From Planctomycetota bacterium (lineage in GTDB: Bacteria > Planctomycetota > UBA1135 > GCA-002686595): DNA of 64,000 bases. Shown in pieces: positions 37,020 to 44,839 of the stretch (its first letter is position 1; every line of letters begins with the position of its first letter). Both the position numbers and the translations under genes were made by a program. Below the pieces are notes generated by a model. It saw only the letters and a list, made by a program, of their open reading frames with translations, did not search any database and was not told the origin of the DNA. The stretch is from NCBI GenBank assembly GCA_002720975.1, contig PBIX01000040.1:20862-84861 (forward strand). The letters run 5' to 3'.

Positions 37020-37361
37020 TTAGTCGGCCAATGCCGCGGTGAAGTTGGTCTCGTCCATGACCTTGGCGAGAGCATCCAGGTCGGGCTTCGCATCACCCAG
37101 TGCCACGCTGGCTGACTTCGACGTGTAGTCCACCTCGATACAGTCTTCGGAAACGCCAAGGCCTTTAGCAAGTGCAGACCGCACTTTGGGGGGGCACATG
37201 GTGCCTCATGACATGCCGTCGATCTTGAAGGCCACGGTCTTGGCCTTCGGGGTCTCATCAGGAGTTTCCTGGGGCGTTTGCGGGTCGTTGTCGACCGGAA
37301 TCTCGGAGGTGCAGGCCATAAGGGCCAGCCCCGCCAGGGCGGGTAGAATGAGTTGCTTCAT
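37020..37361 (-). CDS. HMA-domain lipoprotein, putative selenoprotein A (in-frame UGA = Sec 52)
   Basis: 113 aa if UGA at 37206-37208 is read through; ordinary gene calling stops there or misses the gene. Start ATG 37361. A lipoprotein signal peptide ends LALMAC (Cys 17), then a Thr/Pro/Glu-rich linker. The heavy-metal-associated domain begins TVAFKIDGMS, then UGA, then GTMCPPKVRSALAKGLGV and an intact beta-alpha-beta remainder to DETNFTAALAD and TAA. The UGA is where HMA domains have the first metal Cys (GMTC motif), giving U-x3-C. A hairpin with GGTCT loop follows 19 nt later. It likely binds soft metal ions or reacts with redox species in the periplasm. Second gene of a tandem pair. Confidence 0.82.
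37170..37186 (-). promoter_or_regulatory. Putative bacterial SECIS element of selenoprotein A
   Basis: In mRNA sense: AAGTGC-GGTCT-GCACTT, a perfect 6-bp stem with 5-nt loop, starting 19 nt after the UGA. The loop GGUCU and flanking GC pairs match the upper stem-loop of the E. coli fdhF SECIS, which SelB recognises. It lies within the coding sequence, as bacterial SECIS elements must. Confidence 0.8.
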
Positions 37362-37432
37362 GGTTTGTTGTCTTGGGAGTGATGGAACCCGGGTCGGCTG
37401 AGCCGGCAGTGGGCGGGGTTCCGATGCGGCCA

Positions 37433-37741
37433 CTACTTGATCTTGCCCTCAAAGCCTACGCCGTCGAGAGCTTCCAGTAAGGACTTGTTCGTACATCCGG
37501 TGTCAACCTTGACGGTGGCCGTGGCGGAGAGATAGTCCACGTCCACGGACTGGACGCCCTCCACGTTCTTGAGTGCAGACCGCACTCGCGGGGGACACCC
37601 CACGGCTCACGTCATGCCGGTGATGGCCAGCGAGACCGTAGCCGGCCCCTCAACCTGATAGGCGGCGTCCTTGTTGGGGCCATGGCATGCCACCAGCGAG
37701 GTGCCGCAGAAGAGAACCAAAGCTACAAGGAGTTGTCTCAT
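37433..37741 (-). CDS. HMA-domain lipoprotein, putative selenoprotein B (in-frame UGA = Sec 45)
   Basis: 102 aa with UGA at 37607-37609 read through. Start ATG 37741; an upstream in-frame ATG at 37807 is less likely. The signal peptide ends TSLVAC (Cys 19), a lipobox. The HMA domain reads TVSLAITGMT, UGA, AVGCPPRVRSALKNVEGV, then SVDVDYLSATATVKV and ALDGVGFEGKIK, TAG. Sec replaces the first metal-binding Cys, in the same U-x3-CPP(K/R)VRSAL context as its neighbour; the frame stays open for 58 codons past the UGA. It lies 71 nt upstream of selenoprotein A, likely in one transcript. Possible role: periplasmic mercury, copper or other soft-metal binding. Confidence 0.85.
37571..37587 (-). promoter_or_regulatory. 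Putative bacterial SECIS element of selenoprotein B
   Basis: In mRNA sense: GAGTGC-GGTCT-GCACTC, perfect 6-bp stem and 5-nt GGTCT loop, starting 19 nt after the UGA, the same spacing as in the neighbouring gene. Loop and closing pairs resemble the E. coli fdhF SECIS. Confidence 0.82.
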
Positions 37742-37906
37742 GGCAAGGAAGGTACCGGGTGCTGAAAGGGGTGCAAGGCCTGTGGCCCCGGCGAGCATGG
37801 TAGCCACTCTACCCGTCCTGCTCTGCCCGGAACCCCATGCAATCGGTCAGGTTTTTGTCATCACCCCCCCGGAACGGGCCGGGGAGGCCGTTATCCTGCG
37901 CCCATC

Positions 37907-40162
37907 ATGAAGATCGCCTCCATCGGTGGTGGCCCCGGTGGCCTGTACGCCTGCCTGCTCCTGAAAAAGCGCTTCCCAGCAGCCGAGGTCACGGTCTACG
38001 AACGCAACGGGCCGGACGACACCTTCGGCTGGGGCGTGGTGTTCTCCAACGAGACGCTCTCGGGGTTCCAGGCCGCGGATCCCGAGACCTTCACGGCCAT
38101 CGAGGCCAGCTTTGCCTATTGGGACGACATCGACACCCACTATGGAGGCGAGGTGCTTCGCTCTACGGGGCATGGATTCTGCGGTCTGTCCCGCAAGCGA
38201 CTCCTGAATATCTTCCAGGATCGTTGCCGCGAACTGGGAGTGGCCCTGAACTTCGAAACGGAAGTGCACGACGACGAGGAGCTCGCCGACGCGGATCTGG
38301 TCATTGCCGCCGACGGGATCAACAGTTTCGTGCGGGAGAAGTATGTCGACCACTTCACCCCCAGCCTCGACTGGCGACGCTGCAAGTTCACCTGGCTGGG
38401 TACGAACAAACCCCTCAAGGCCTTCACCTTCATCTTCCTGGAGAGCGAGTTCGGTCTCTTCCAGGTGCACGCCTATCCCTTCGAGGTCGGCGAAGAGGCT
38501 CTCTCCACCTGGATTGTCGAGTGCCACGAGGACGTCTGGAAACGCGCCGGACTGGAAGACGTGAGCGAAGAGCAGACCGTGGAGTTCATCCGCAAGCTGT
38601 TTGCCGAGCATCTCGATGGCTATGAGGTCTACACGAACCGATCCATCTGGCGCACCTTCCCGACGGTGCGCTGCCAGAAGTGGGTGCGGGGCAACCTTGC
38701 CCTCCTGGGAGATGCGGTCCATACGGCACACTTCTCCATCGGCTCGGGAACCAAGCTGGCCATGGAGGACGCTATCGCTCTCGACGAGGCCCTGGGTCAG
38801 GTCTTGAGCGCGGACGGTACGGGGGACGTGCCCGCCGCCCTGGAGGGCTACGAAGAGGCGCGGGAGGTGGATTGCATCAAGCTCCAGAAAGCGGCCCAGA
38901 CCAGTCTTGAGTGGTTCGAGAATTCAGCGCGCTACATGGACCAGCATCCGCTTCAGCTGACCTTCAACCTGATGACGCGCTCCAAGCGCATCACCTACGG
39001 CAACCTGGCCGAGCGCGACCCTGAATTGGTCGAGCGGGTGCGGGCTTGGTGGTGCGCCGAGCAGGGCGCTCCCGGGGCCAAGGCCCCCATCTTCGCCCCG
39101 TTCACCCTGCGCGACCTGACCCTGCCCAACCGCATGGTGGTCTCCCCCATGTGCCAGTACTCGGCCGAGGAGGGCACTCCCGGCGACTGGCACCTGATGC
39201 ACCTCGGGGCACGGGCTGTGGGAGGTGCCGGGCTCTTGATCACCGAGGCCACGGCCGTCTGTGCCGAGGGTCGCATCACCCACGGCTGCACCGGCCTCTA
39301 CGGTCCGGAGCACGTACAAGCCTGGCGACGCATCACGGATTTTGTGCATGCGCACAGCGCCACCCCCATCGGGATCCAGCTGAGCCACGCTGGACGCAAG
39401 GCCTCCTGCTCTCTTCCATGGGAAGGGGACAGGCCCCTTGACGGAGAGAGCGCATGGCCCACGGTCGGCCCATCCGCCGATGCCTTCGATGCCGACTGGC
39501 CCGTCCCACGCGCGATGGATCGCGCCGACATGGACGCGGTAACGAAGCAGTTCGTCCAAGCCACAGAGCGCGCCCTGGAGGCGGGGTTTGATCTCGTGGA
39601 GCTGCACATGGCCCACGGCTACCTGCTCTCCAGCTTCCTCTCCCCCGCCTCCAACCTGCGCACGGACGAGTACGGCGGCGACCTCGAGGGTCGCATGCGC
39701 TTTCCCCTGGAAGTCTGCCGGGCGGTGCGCGCGGTGTGGCCCGCTCACATGCCCCTGGCCGTGCGCATCTCCGCCACGGACTGGCTTGGTGAAGATGGGC
39801 AGACGGCCGAGGATTCGGTGCACCTGTCCCAGCAGTTGAGTGAAGCCGGTTGCGACCTCATCGACGTGTCTTCGGCGGGCAACACGCCGCGCTCTGAGCC
39901 CGGCTACGGTCGTATGTACCAGGTGCCCTTTGCCGAGCGCATCCGGCACGAGGTTGACGTGGCCGTCATGGCCGTCGGCGCGATCCAGGGCTGGGACCAC
40001 GCCAACACGGTTCTGGCCGCCGGCCGCGCGGACCTGTGCGCCCTGGCCCGGCCACACCTCGTCCATCCCCACCTGAGCCTGGAGGCAGCGGTGGAGTTCG
40101 GCCAGGACGATCAGTTCTGGCCCCCGCAGTATCTGGCCGCCAAGCCGAGCCCCGCGGAGTAG
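37907..40162 (+). CDS. Bifunctional FAD monooxygenase / old yellow enzyme (salicylyl-CoA 5-hydroxylase type)
   Basis: 751 aa. N half (1-385): FAD-binding start IASIGGGPGGLYACLLLKK, VYERNGPDDTFGWGVVFSNE, DADLVIAADGINSFVREKY, and LLGDAVHTAHFSIGSGTKLAMEDA. C half (390-750): TIM-barrel flavin reductase of the OYE family with FAPFTLRDLTLPNRMVVSPMCQYSAEEG, IQLSHAGRKAS, DLVELHMAHGYLLSSFLSP and DVSSAGNTPR. The same fusion occurs in salicylyl-CoA 5-hydroxylase and 2-aminobenzoyl-CoA monooxygenase/reductase. It hydroxylates, and perhaps then reduces, an aromatic CoA thioester. No CoA ligase or ring-cleavage gene lies nearby, so the substrate is open. It is divergent from the selenoprotein pair. Confidence 0.88.
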   Translation: MKIASIGGGPGGLYACLLLKKRFPAAEVTVYERNGPDDTFGWGVVFSNETLSGFQAADPETFTAIEASFAYWDDIDTHYGGEVLRSTGHGFCGLSRKRLLNIFQDRCRELGVALNFETEVHDDEELADADLVIAADGINSFVREKYVDHFTPSLDWRRCKFTWLGTNKPLKAFTFIFLESEFGLFQVHAYPFEVGEEALSTWIVECHEDVWKRAGLEDVSEEQTVEFIRKLFAEHLDGYEVYTNRSIWRTFPTVRCQKWVRGNLALLGDAVHTAHFSIGSGTKLAMEDAIALDEALGQVLSADGTGDVPAALEGYEEAREVDCIKLQKAAQTSLEWFENSARYMDQHPLQLTFNLMTRSKRITYGNLAERDPELVERVRAWWCAEQGAPGAKAPIFAPFTLRDLTLPNRMVVSPMCQYSAEEGTPGDWHLMHLGARAVGGAGLLITEATAVCAEGRITHGCTGLYGPEHVQAWRRITDFVHAHSATPIGIQLSHAGRKASCSLPWEGDRPLDGESAWPTVGPSADAFDADWPVPRAMDRADMDAVTKQFVQATERALEAGFDLVELHMAHGYLLSSFLSPASNLRTDEYGGDLEGRMRFPLEVCRAVRAVWPAHMPLAVRISATDWLGEDGQTAEDSVHLSQQLSEAGCDLIDVSSAGNTPRSEPGYGRMYQVPFAERIRHEVDVAVMAVGAIQGWDHANTVLAAGRADLCALARPHLVHPHLSLEAAVEFGQDDQFWPPQYLAAKPSPAE

Positions 40163-40193
40163 TCCCGGCACGAAAGTCGGGCTGGTGAATGCA

Positions 40194-40212
40194 TTAGGGT
40201 TTTGTTAGGGTT
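40194..40212 (+). promoter_or_regulatory. Candidate direct-repeat operator of dnaE2
   Basis: TTAGGGTT-TTG-TTAGGGTT, a perfect 8-bp direct repeat with an 11-bp period (one helix turn), 22 bp before the dnaE2 ATG. Its right part is identical over 14 nt to the site before the Y-family polymerase gene. Direct-repeat LexA boxes of alphaproteobacteria (GTTC-N7-GTTC) have the same period, but the sequence differs. Confidence 0.65.
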
Positions 40213-40234
40213 CGCCCTTTCGCGACTCCTTTGC

Positions 40235-43200
40235 ATGTACGTCCCTCTCCGCGTCCACGGCCACCACTCACTGCTCACGGGCACGGACTCCCCCGCACAG
40301 CTCCTGTCGCGGGCCAGGGAGTTGAAGCTCGGGGCCCTCGCCCTGACCGACGTGGACGGCGTGACGGGCCTGGTGGACTTCCTACGGGCCGCACAGGTGG
40401 CTCCCGAGCCCCCCACCACCTGCCGACCCATCCTGGGGGCTGAGCTCTCCGACGATGGGGGTCGGCCGGGCCGCCTGGTGATCCTGGTCCAGAGCGAGCA
40501 GGGCTACACCAACCTGAACCGTCTGGTGAGCGCCCGCCACCACAGTCTGATCGAGCCCGGGACCGATCCCGAAGAGCCGGGCGACGAGAGCTCCGGGTTT
40601 GATCTGATCGGGTCGGCCATCGCCATGCAGCAGGGTTTGATCTTCCTGGCTGACCACCCGCGCCTGCTGCTGGGTCTCTTCGGTCACATCCCGGCCGAGC
40701 AGTTGTTTGCGGCCATCTCTCCCGCCTCCCTGCGTTTGGATGGAAGCTCACGCCGCCCGCCCCTTGTGGCGCGCCCCGAAGCCCATGCCCCGCGCGACGT
40801 CAGCGGCGAGCTCGGTCGCGATTCCCAGTGTTCTCTTCCGGGTTCGGATGCGGGAAAAGGCCCCCGCGAATCCACTCCATCCGAGCCGCCCGCCAAGTGC
40901 CCCGCGCCAGCCCAGCCCCTGCCCGCGTCCAGCCTCGTGGACGCCGCCCGGGCCGTGGGTGTGGCCACCCTGGCCGTTCCAGACGTCTACTACGGTCTAC
41001 CCGGTGGCGTGCGCACCCATCGCATCCGGGTCGCCGTCAAGCACAACGCCCTGGTCGATGACCTCGACCCCGCCTGGCTCGCTCCCGAGCCCGCGCACCT
41101 CCCCACCCACGCCGAGATGTGCGCCTTGTACGCGGACCTGCCCGAGGTTCCCGGACCCTGGGACCCCCCTGGGGAAGCAGGCCCCGCAACTGCGCCCTCT
41201 ACAATCCCCGGGGCCGTGGCGCGCACCCTCTGGGTAGCCGAACGCTGTCGCTTCACCCCGGCCCTGGACCGGGTGGACTTTCCCTCGGTGAAGCTGGGCG
41301 CCGAGGAGACGCCCTACTCCAAGCTCTGCGAGTGGAGCCTGGAGGGGGCCCGAAAGCGCTACCGCCCCCTGCGGCCCGAGATCCTACGCCGCCTGGACGT
41401 CGAACTCTCAACCATCGACCAGCTGGGCTACGCGCCCTACTTCCTCCTGGTGCAACGCATCGCCGAATACGCTCGCGATCAACACATCCCGTGCGTGGGG
41501 CGCGGGTCGGCCGCCAGCAGCTTGGTGGCCTACTGCCTGGGGCTGACCGAGGCGGATCCCTTTCGCTACGGCCTGCCCTTTGAGCGCTTCCTGAATCCCC
41601 AGAGGCGGGACCGGCCGGATGTCGACCTGGACTTTTGTTGGCGCCGGCGGGACGAGGTGCTTGAGCACGTGTATGACCTCTTCGGGGCCGAGCGCACGGC
41701 CATGATCTGCACCCTCAATCGCTTCGGGCCACGCTCCGCCCTGCGCGAAGCCGCCCTGGCCCACGGCATCCCCCCCGCCCAGATCCGACCCTGGGCGCAA
41801 CGACTGCCCTACGCTTTTGCCCGCGGAACAAAGGAGGCGGGTCCCAGCGATGCGGAGAGTGAAAAAAAAGAAACGCCCACCCGTCACCACGAGTCGAGCG
41901 CTGCGTCTGGTGGGTGCCCACCCATTGAGGGTGGGGGCGGGGGTGGCTGCCCCCCGGGCCTGACCAACAACCCCCTCGCCCGGGCCCTCCACGACCTCCC
42001 CGCCCCGAACCCCGGCGAAGCCTTCCCCTTCCAGGATGAACGTTTCCGGCGCGCCCTTGAAGATGCCGCCGAATTGCTCGACTCCCCCCGCCACTTTGGG
42101 CTGCACCCCGGAGGCGTTGTGGTCGCTCCCGGACCCCTGGCCCACTGGACGGCCTGTCGGCGGGCCGCCAAACCGCATCCGACCCGTGGACACGTGATCG
42201 TGACCCAGCTGGACAAGGATGCCGTCGAGGCCGTGGGGCTCGTCAAGATGGATCTGCTCGGCAACCGTGCCTTGACCACTCTGGCCGACTGTCTGGAGAT
42301 CCTGGAACAACAGGGCATCCGAGTAGACTTCGAGACACTGGCCGAGGACGACGCGCTGACCGCTGAGCTCTTACGTGCTGGCCGCACCGTAGGGTGTTTT
42401 CAGATCGAATCCCCGGGAATGCGCAATCTCCTGCAACAGATGCAGGCCCACTGCATGGATGACGTCATCCGCGCCGTGGCTCTGATTCGTCCCGGACCAG
42501 CGGGGTCGGGCATGAAGGATTGTTACGTGCGACGCGCCCGGGGGCTCGAACCCGCCACACCGTTGCATCCCAGTCTGGCCGAGGTCCTGCAGGACACCCA
42601 CGGCGTCATGCTCTACCAGGAGGACGTGATGCAGGCCGCCGCGCACATGGCCGGAATGGAGCTGGCCCAGGCCGATCAACTCCGCCGCGCCCTGCAAAAA
42701 CACCGCAGCGCGGACATCGCCAGCCTGCGGGCGCATTTCCTGCAGGGCTGTGCCGAGCAGGGAGCCCACTCCGCCGACGCCATCCGTGTGTGGGAGCAGA
42801 TCGCGGGCTTTGCCTCCTTCGCCTTCTGCAAATCCCACGCGGTGACCTACGGTCGCATGGCCTACCGCACGGCATGGCTCAAAGCCCACTACCCGGCGGC
42901 CTTCCTGATCGCCTTCCTGGCCAGCGAAACCGGCTACTACCCCCGACGGGTCTACGTGGAAGAGGCGCGGCGGCTGGGGGTGCCCATCCTCGGCCCGGAC
43001 GTCAATCGCAGTGCGTCCACCTTCAGCGCCGAGCGCCTCGCGGGCCGCGATACCGCCCCGGGCCCCCTGGCCCTGCGCGTAGGCCTCGCTCAGGTGCACG
43101 GGCTCTCCAGCCATACGCTCGACAATCTATTGGAGAGTCGACAACAGAGCCCCTTTCTCTCCCTGCCCGACCTGCTCGAACGCAGTGGGGCTCACCGCCA

Positions 43201-43942
43201 TGAGGTGGACGCACTCATTCAGTGCGGCGCCCTCGATGCATTCGACCGCACGCGCCCCGAACTCCTCTGGCGGCTGCACCTGCTGCACACACCCCAACGG
43301 CGTGCAAACCCCAAGAGCGGGCTCGACCTGCAGCAACTACAAGCCTGCCAACGCACCCCCGCCGATCACCCCCGCGAGGCCCTTGATGCGGCGCGGACAC
43401 ATACGTCCGGCTGGGCTGGCCGCGGCCTGGGCGTGGAACACTCAGCACTACCCCGCGGGCAGAGCGCCCTGTTGTTCCCCACCCCCCCGGCGCAGGCCCT
43501 GGTCCTGCCCGGTCTGCCTGACGAACCCGTCCTCGCCCGAGCCCGCACAGAGTTCGATCTGCTCGGCCTTTCCCCACAGGCGCACCCGGTGCGCCTCTTC
43601 CCCTGCCCGGCCGATGAACGCCTGCGCATCCGTACCCCTCACGGACACAAAGACCTACGCCCGGTCAACCCCGTGGCCTGCGCCCAACTGAACCAATGGC
43701 ACAGGGGCCGCGTCACCCTGCGCGGTTGGCCCGCTGCCACACGCTCGCTGCGCACCCAAACAGGACAGCTGATGCAATTCCTCACCCTCGAAGATGAAAG
43801 TGGTCTGGCCGAGGTCGTGCTCTTCCCCGAAGTCCACCGGCGCGACTCTCACCGGCTCAACGAACAGGGGGTGCTGTGCGTCACGGGCGTGGTCGAAGAC
43901 CACCTGGGTGCCTGCACCCTGCAAGCCGAACGGTTCTGGTAG
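40235..43942 (+). CDS. dnaE2: Error-prone DNA polymerase III alpha subunit, DnaE2 type
   Basis: 1235 aa from the ATG at 40235. PHP domain at the N-terminus (YVPLRVHGHHSLLTG, ALALTDVDGVTGLVDF); the usual TDHD is TDVD. Polymerase core: SLVAYCLGLTEADPF, RPDVDLDFCWRRRDEVLEH with the catalytic Asp pair near 461, PRHFGLHPGGVVVAPG, GCFQIESPGMRNLLQQM, MLYQEDVM, and FCKSHAVTYGRMAYRTAWLKAHYP. The end has DLLGLSPQAHPVRLF and an OB-fold (GQLMQFLTLEDESGLAEVVLFPE), typical of DnaE2. Two low-complexity insertions (about 185-235 and 535-575) make it about 150 residues longer than usual. Probable translesion replicase working with the Y-family polymerase. Confidence 0.9.
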   Translation: MYVPLRVHGHHSLLTGTDSPAQLLSRARELKLGALALTDVDGVTGLVDFLRAAQVAPEPPTTCRPILGAELSDDGGRPGRLVILVQSEQGYTNLNRLVSARHHSLIEPGTDPEEPGDESSGFDLIGSAIAMQQGLIFLADHPRLLLGLFGHIPAEQLFAAISPASLRLDGSSRRPPLVARPEAHAPRDVSGELGRDSQCSLPGSDAGKGPRESTPSEPPAKCPAPAQPLPASSLVDAARAVGVATLAVPDVYYGLPGGVRTHRIRVAVKHNALVDDLDPAWLAPEPAHLPTHAEMCALYADLPEVPGPWDPPGEAGPATAPSTIPGAVARTLWVAERCRFTPALDRVDFPSVKLGAEETPYSKLCEWSLEGARKRYRPLRPEILRRLDVELSTIDQLGYAPYFLLVQRIAEYARDQHIPCVGRGSAASSLVAYCLGLTEADPFRYGLPFERFLNPQRRDRPDVDLDFCWRRRDEVLEHVYDLFGAERTAMICTLNRFGPRSALREAALAHGIPPAQIRPWAQRLPYAFARGTKEAGPSDAESEKKETPTRHHESSAASGGCPPIEGGGGGGCPPGLTNNPLARALHDLPAPNPGEAFPFQDERFRRALEDAAELLDSPRHFGLHPGGVVVAPGPLAHWTACRRAAKPHPTRGHVIVTQLDKDAVEAVGLVKMDLLGNRALTTLADCLEILEQQGIRVDFETLAEDDALTAELLRAGRTVGCFQIESPGMRNLLQQMQAHCMDDVIRAVALIRPGPAGSGMKDCYVRRARGLEPATPLHPSLAEVLQDTHGVMLYQEDVMQAAAHMAGMELAQADQLRRALQKHRSADIASLRAHFLQGCAEQGAHSADAIRVWEQIAGFASFAFCKSHAVTYGRMAYRTAWLKAHYPAAFLIAFLASETGYYPRRVYVEEARRLGVPILGPDVNRSASTFSAERLAGRDTAPGPLALRVGLAQVHGLSSHTLDNLLESRQQSPFLSLPDLLERSGAHRHEVDALIQCGALDAFDRTRPELLWRLHLLHTPQRRANPKSGLDLQQLQACQRTPADHPREALDAARTHTSGWAGRGLGVEHSALPRGQSALLFPTPPAQALVLPGLPDEPVLARARTEFDLLGLSPQAHPVRLFPCPADERLRIRTPHGHKDLRPVNPVACAQLNQWHRGRVTLRGWPAATRSLRTQTGQLMQFLTLEDESGLAEVVLFPEVHRRDSHRLNEQGVLCVTGVVEDHLGACTLQAERFW

Positions 43943-43984
43943 AGACCGTTAGGAATTCCGCGTAGAGACCGTCAGGAATCCTGC
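43939..43984. repeat. 23-bp tandem duplication joining two gene ends
   Basis: GTAGAGACCGTTAGGAATTC begins copy 1 (43939-43961) and GTAGAGACCGTCAGGAATCC begins copy 2 (43962-43984); 20 of 23 bases agree. Copy 1 holds the dnaE2 stop, copy 2 the last codons and stop of the minus-strand SANT-like gene. Confidence 0.8.
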
Positions 43985-44700
43985 GAAGCCGGACGGTAGC
44001 GCAATCCGACGTTCTGTCGGCCCATCTCGCGCAGACGATCCGGATTCTTGCGCAGTCCCAGATTGTGAGCCTTGGAGACCACGCTCTTCACAGACCGATT
44101 GAGGTGTTCAGCAATCTCAAGGTTGGGTCGCACGGGATACAACTCACGCAAGATGTCCAGTTCGCTGGGCTTCCAACGAGGCATCTTGGTGACCCCGCGC
44201 TCGACCTGACGCGTACGCAAGAAAGCCTTGTCCTTGGCCAAGTGTAACTTCATGGCGAGGGCACCAACCTCCACGAGCGAGCGGCCAAAAATCAGGGTCA
44301 GGTCTTCGTCGCTTCGGGTTCCATAGATGCGCTTGAATTCTGCAATGTCGTCTCGAGCCCAGGGACCGGAGGTCTTGACCCGGGCCAACTCGACGATCTG
44401 TGCCTGGACCTCTTCCCGTGGGCGGGCCAAGACAAGAGCAACGGTGTCAACATCGGTGGCACCGAGGTAGCGCTTGAGCTCCTGAATCTCGGCAGCACTC
44501 CACGGGCCCACCCGGTGAGGACGACCGTAGACGGTCTGAGCCATCTTGCGCACGCTGGCGACAGACCGGCATAACTCACGGGCAACCACAGACTCGTCCT
44601 TCAGACCAAAAAGGTCCTTGAATCTGGCCACCTCCTCGGCAGACCAACGCCCCCGGCGCGGGGACGTGGGTTTTTCACCGGCCCATCTAGGTCGTTGCAA
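43972..44700 (-). CDS. Putative DNA-binding protein with four SANT/Myb-like repeats
   Basis: 242 aa, no signal peptide, basic. Four copies of a three-helix motif begin at Trp 19, 67, 114 and 176: RWSAEEVARFKDLFGLKD, PWSAAEIQELKRYLGATD, PWARDDIAEFKRIYGTRS and RWKPSELDILRELYPVRP. Each is followed by a short helix and a third helix such as IAEHLNRSVKSVVSKAHNLGL. The pattern is that of SANT/Myb or GcrA-like helix-turn-helix units, usually DNA-binding. Repeats 1-3 are spaced about 47 residues. The last repeat is closest to bacterial HTH repeats. Function unknown; a regulator or chromosome-organising protein is likely. Confidence 0.7.
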   Translation of the reverse strand: MQRPRWAGEKPTSPRRGRWSAEEVARFKDLFGLKDESVVARELCRSVASVRKMAQTVYGRPHRVGPWSAAEIQELKRYLGATDVDTVALVLARPREEVQAQIVELARVKTSGPWARDDIAEFKRIYGTRSDEDLTLIFGRSLVEVGALAMKLHLAKDKAFLRTRQVERGVTKMPRWKPSELDILRELYPVRPNLEIAEHLNRSVKSVVSKAHNLGLRKNPDRLREMGRQNVGLRYRPASQDS

Positions 44701-44839
44701 TCGAAGTCTCCTCTGCGGGGCCCACCCGCCTTGGAAGTGTAGCGTAGGAGGGTGCTTATCGGGGAGGCAACCTGCCCAGATTCAGATCACAATATGCGCG
44801 ATCCTTCCAGGGGTTGCAATTGGGGCATAGAGGGGAGGT

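Noticed and set aside
37206..37807. Reading the two small lipoproteins as short complete proteins ending at UGA
   Set aside because: Both would end exactly in the middle of the metal-binding motif, with the remaining HMA domain intact in the same frame and a SECIS-like hairpin following. Two independent nonsense mutations at the same codon are less likely than Sec insertion.
37907..40162. Two separate genes wrongly fused
   Set aside because: The frame is continuous and the same fusion order is known for aromatic CoA hydroxylases, so it is a true bifunctional protein.
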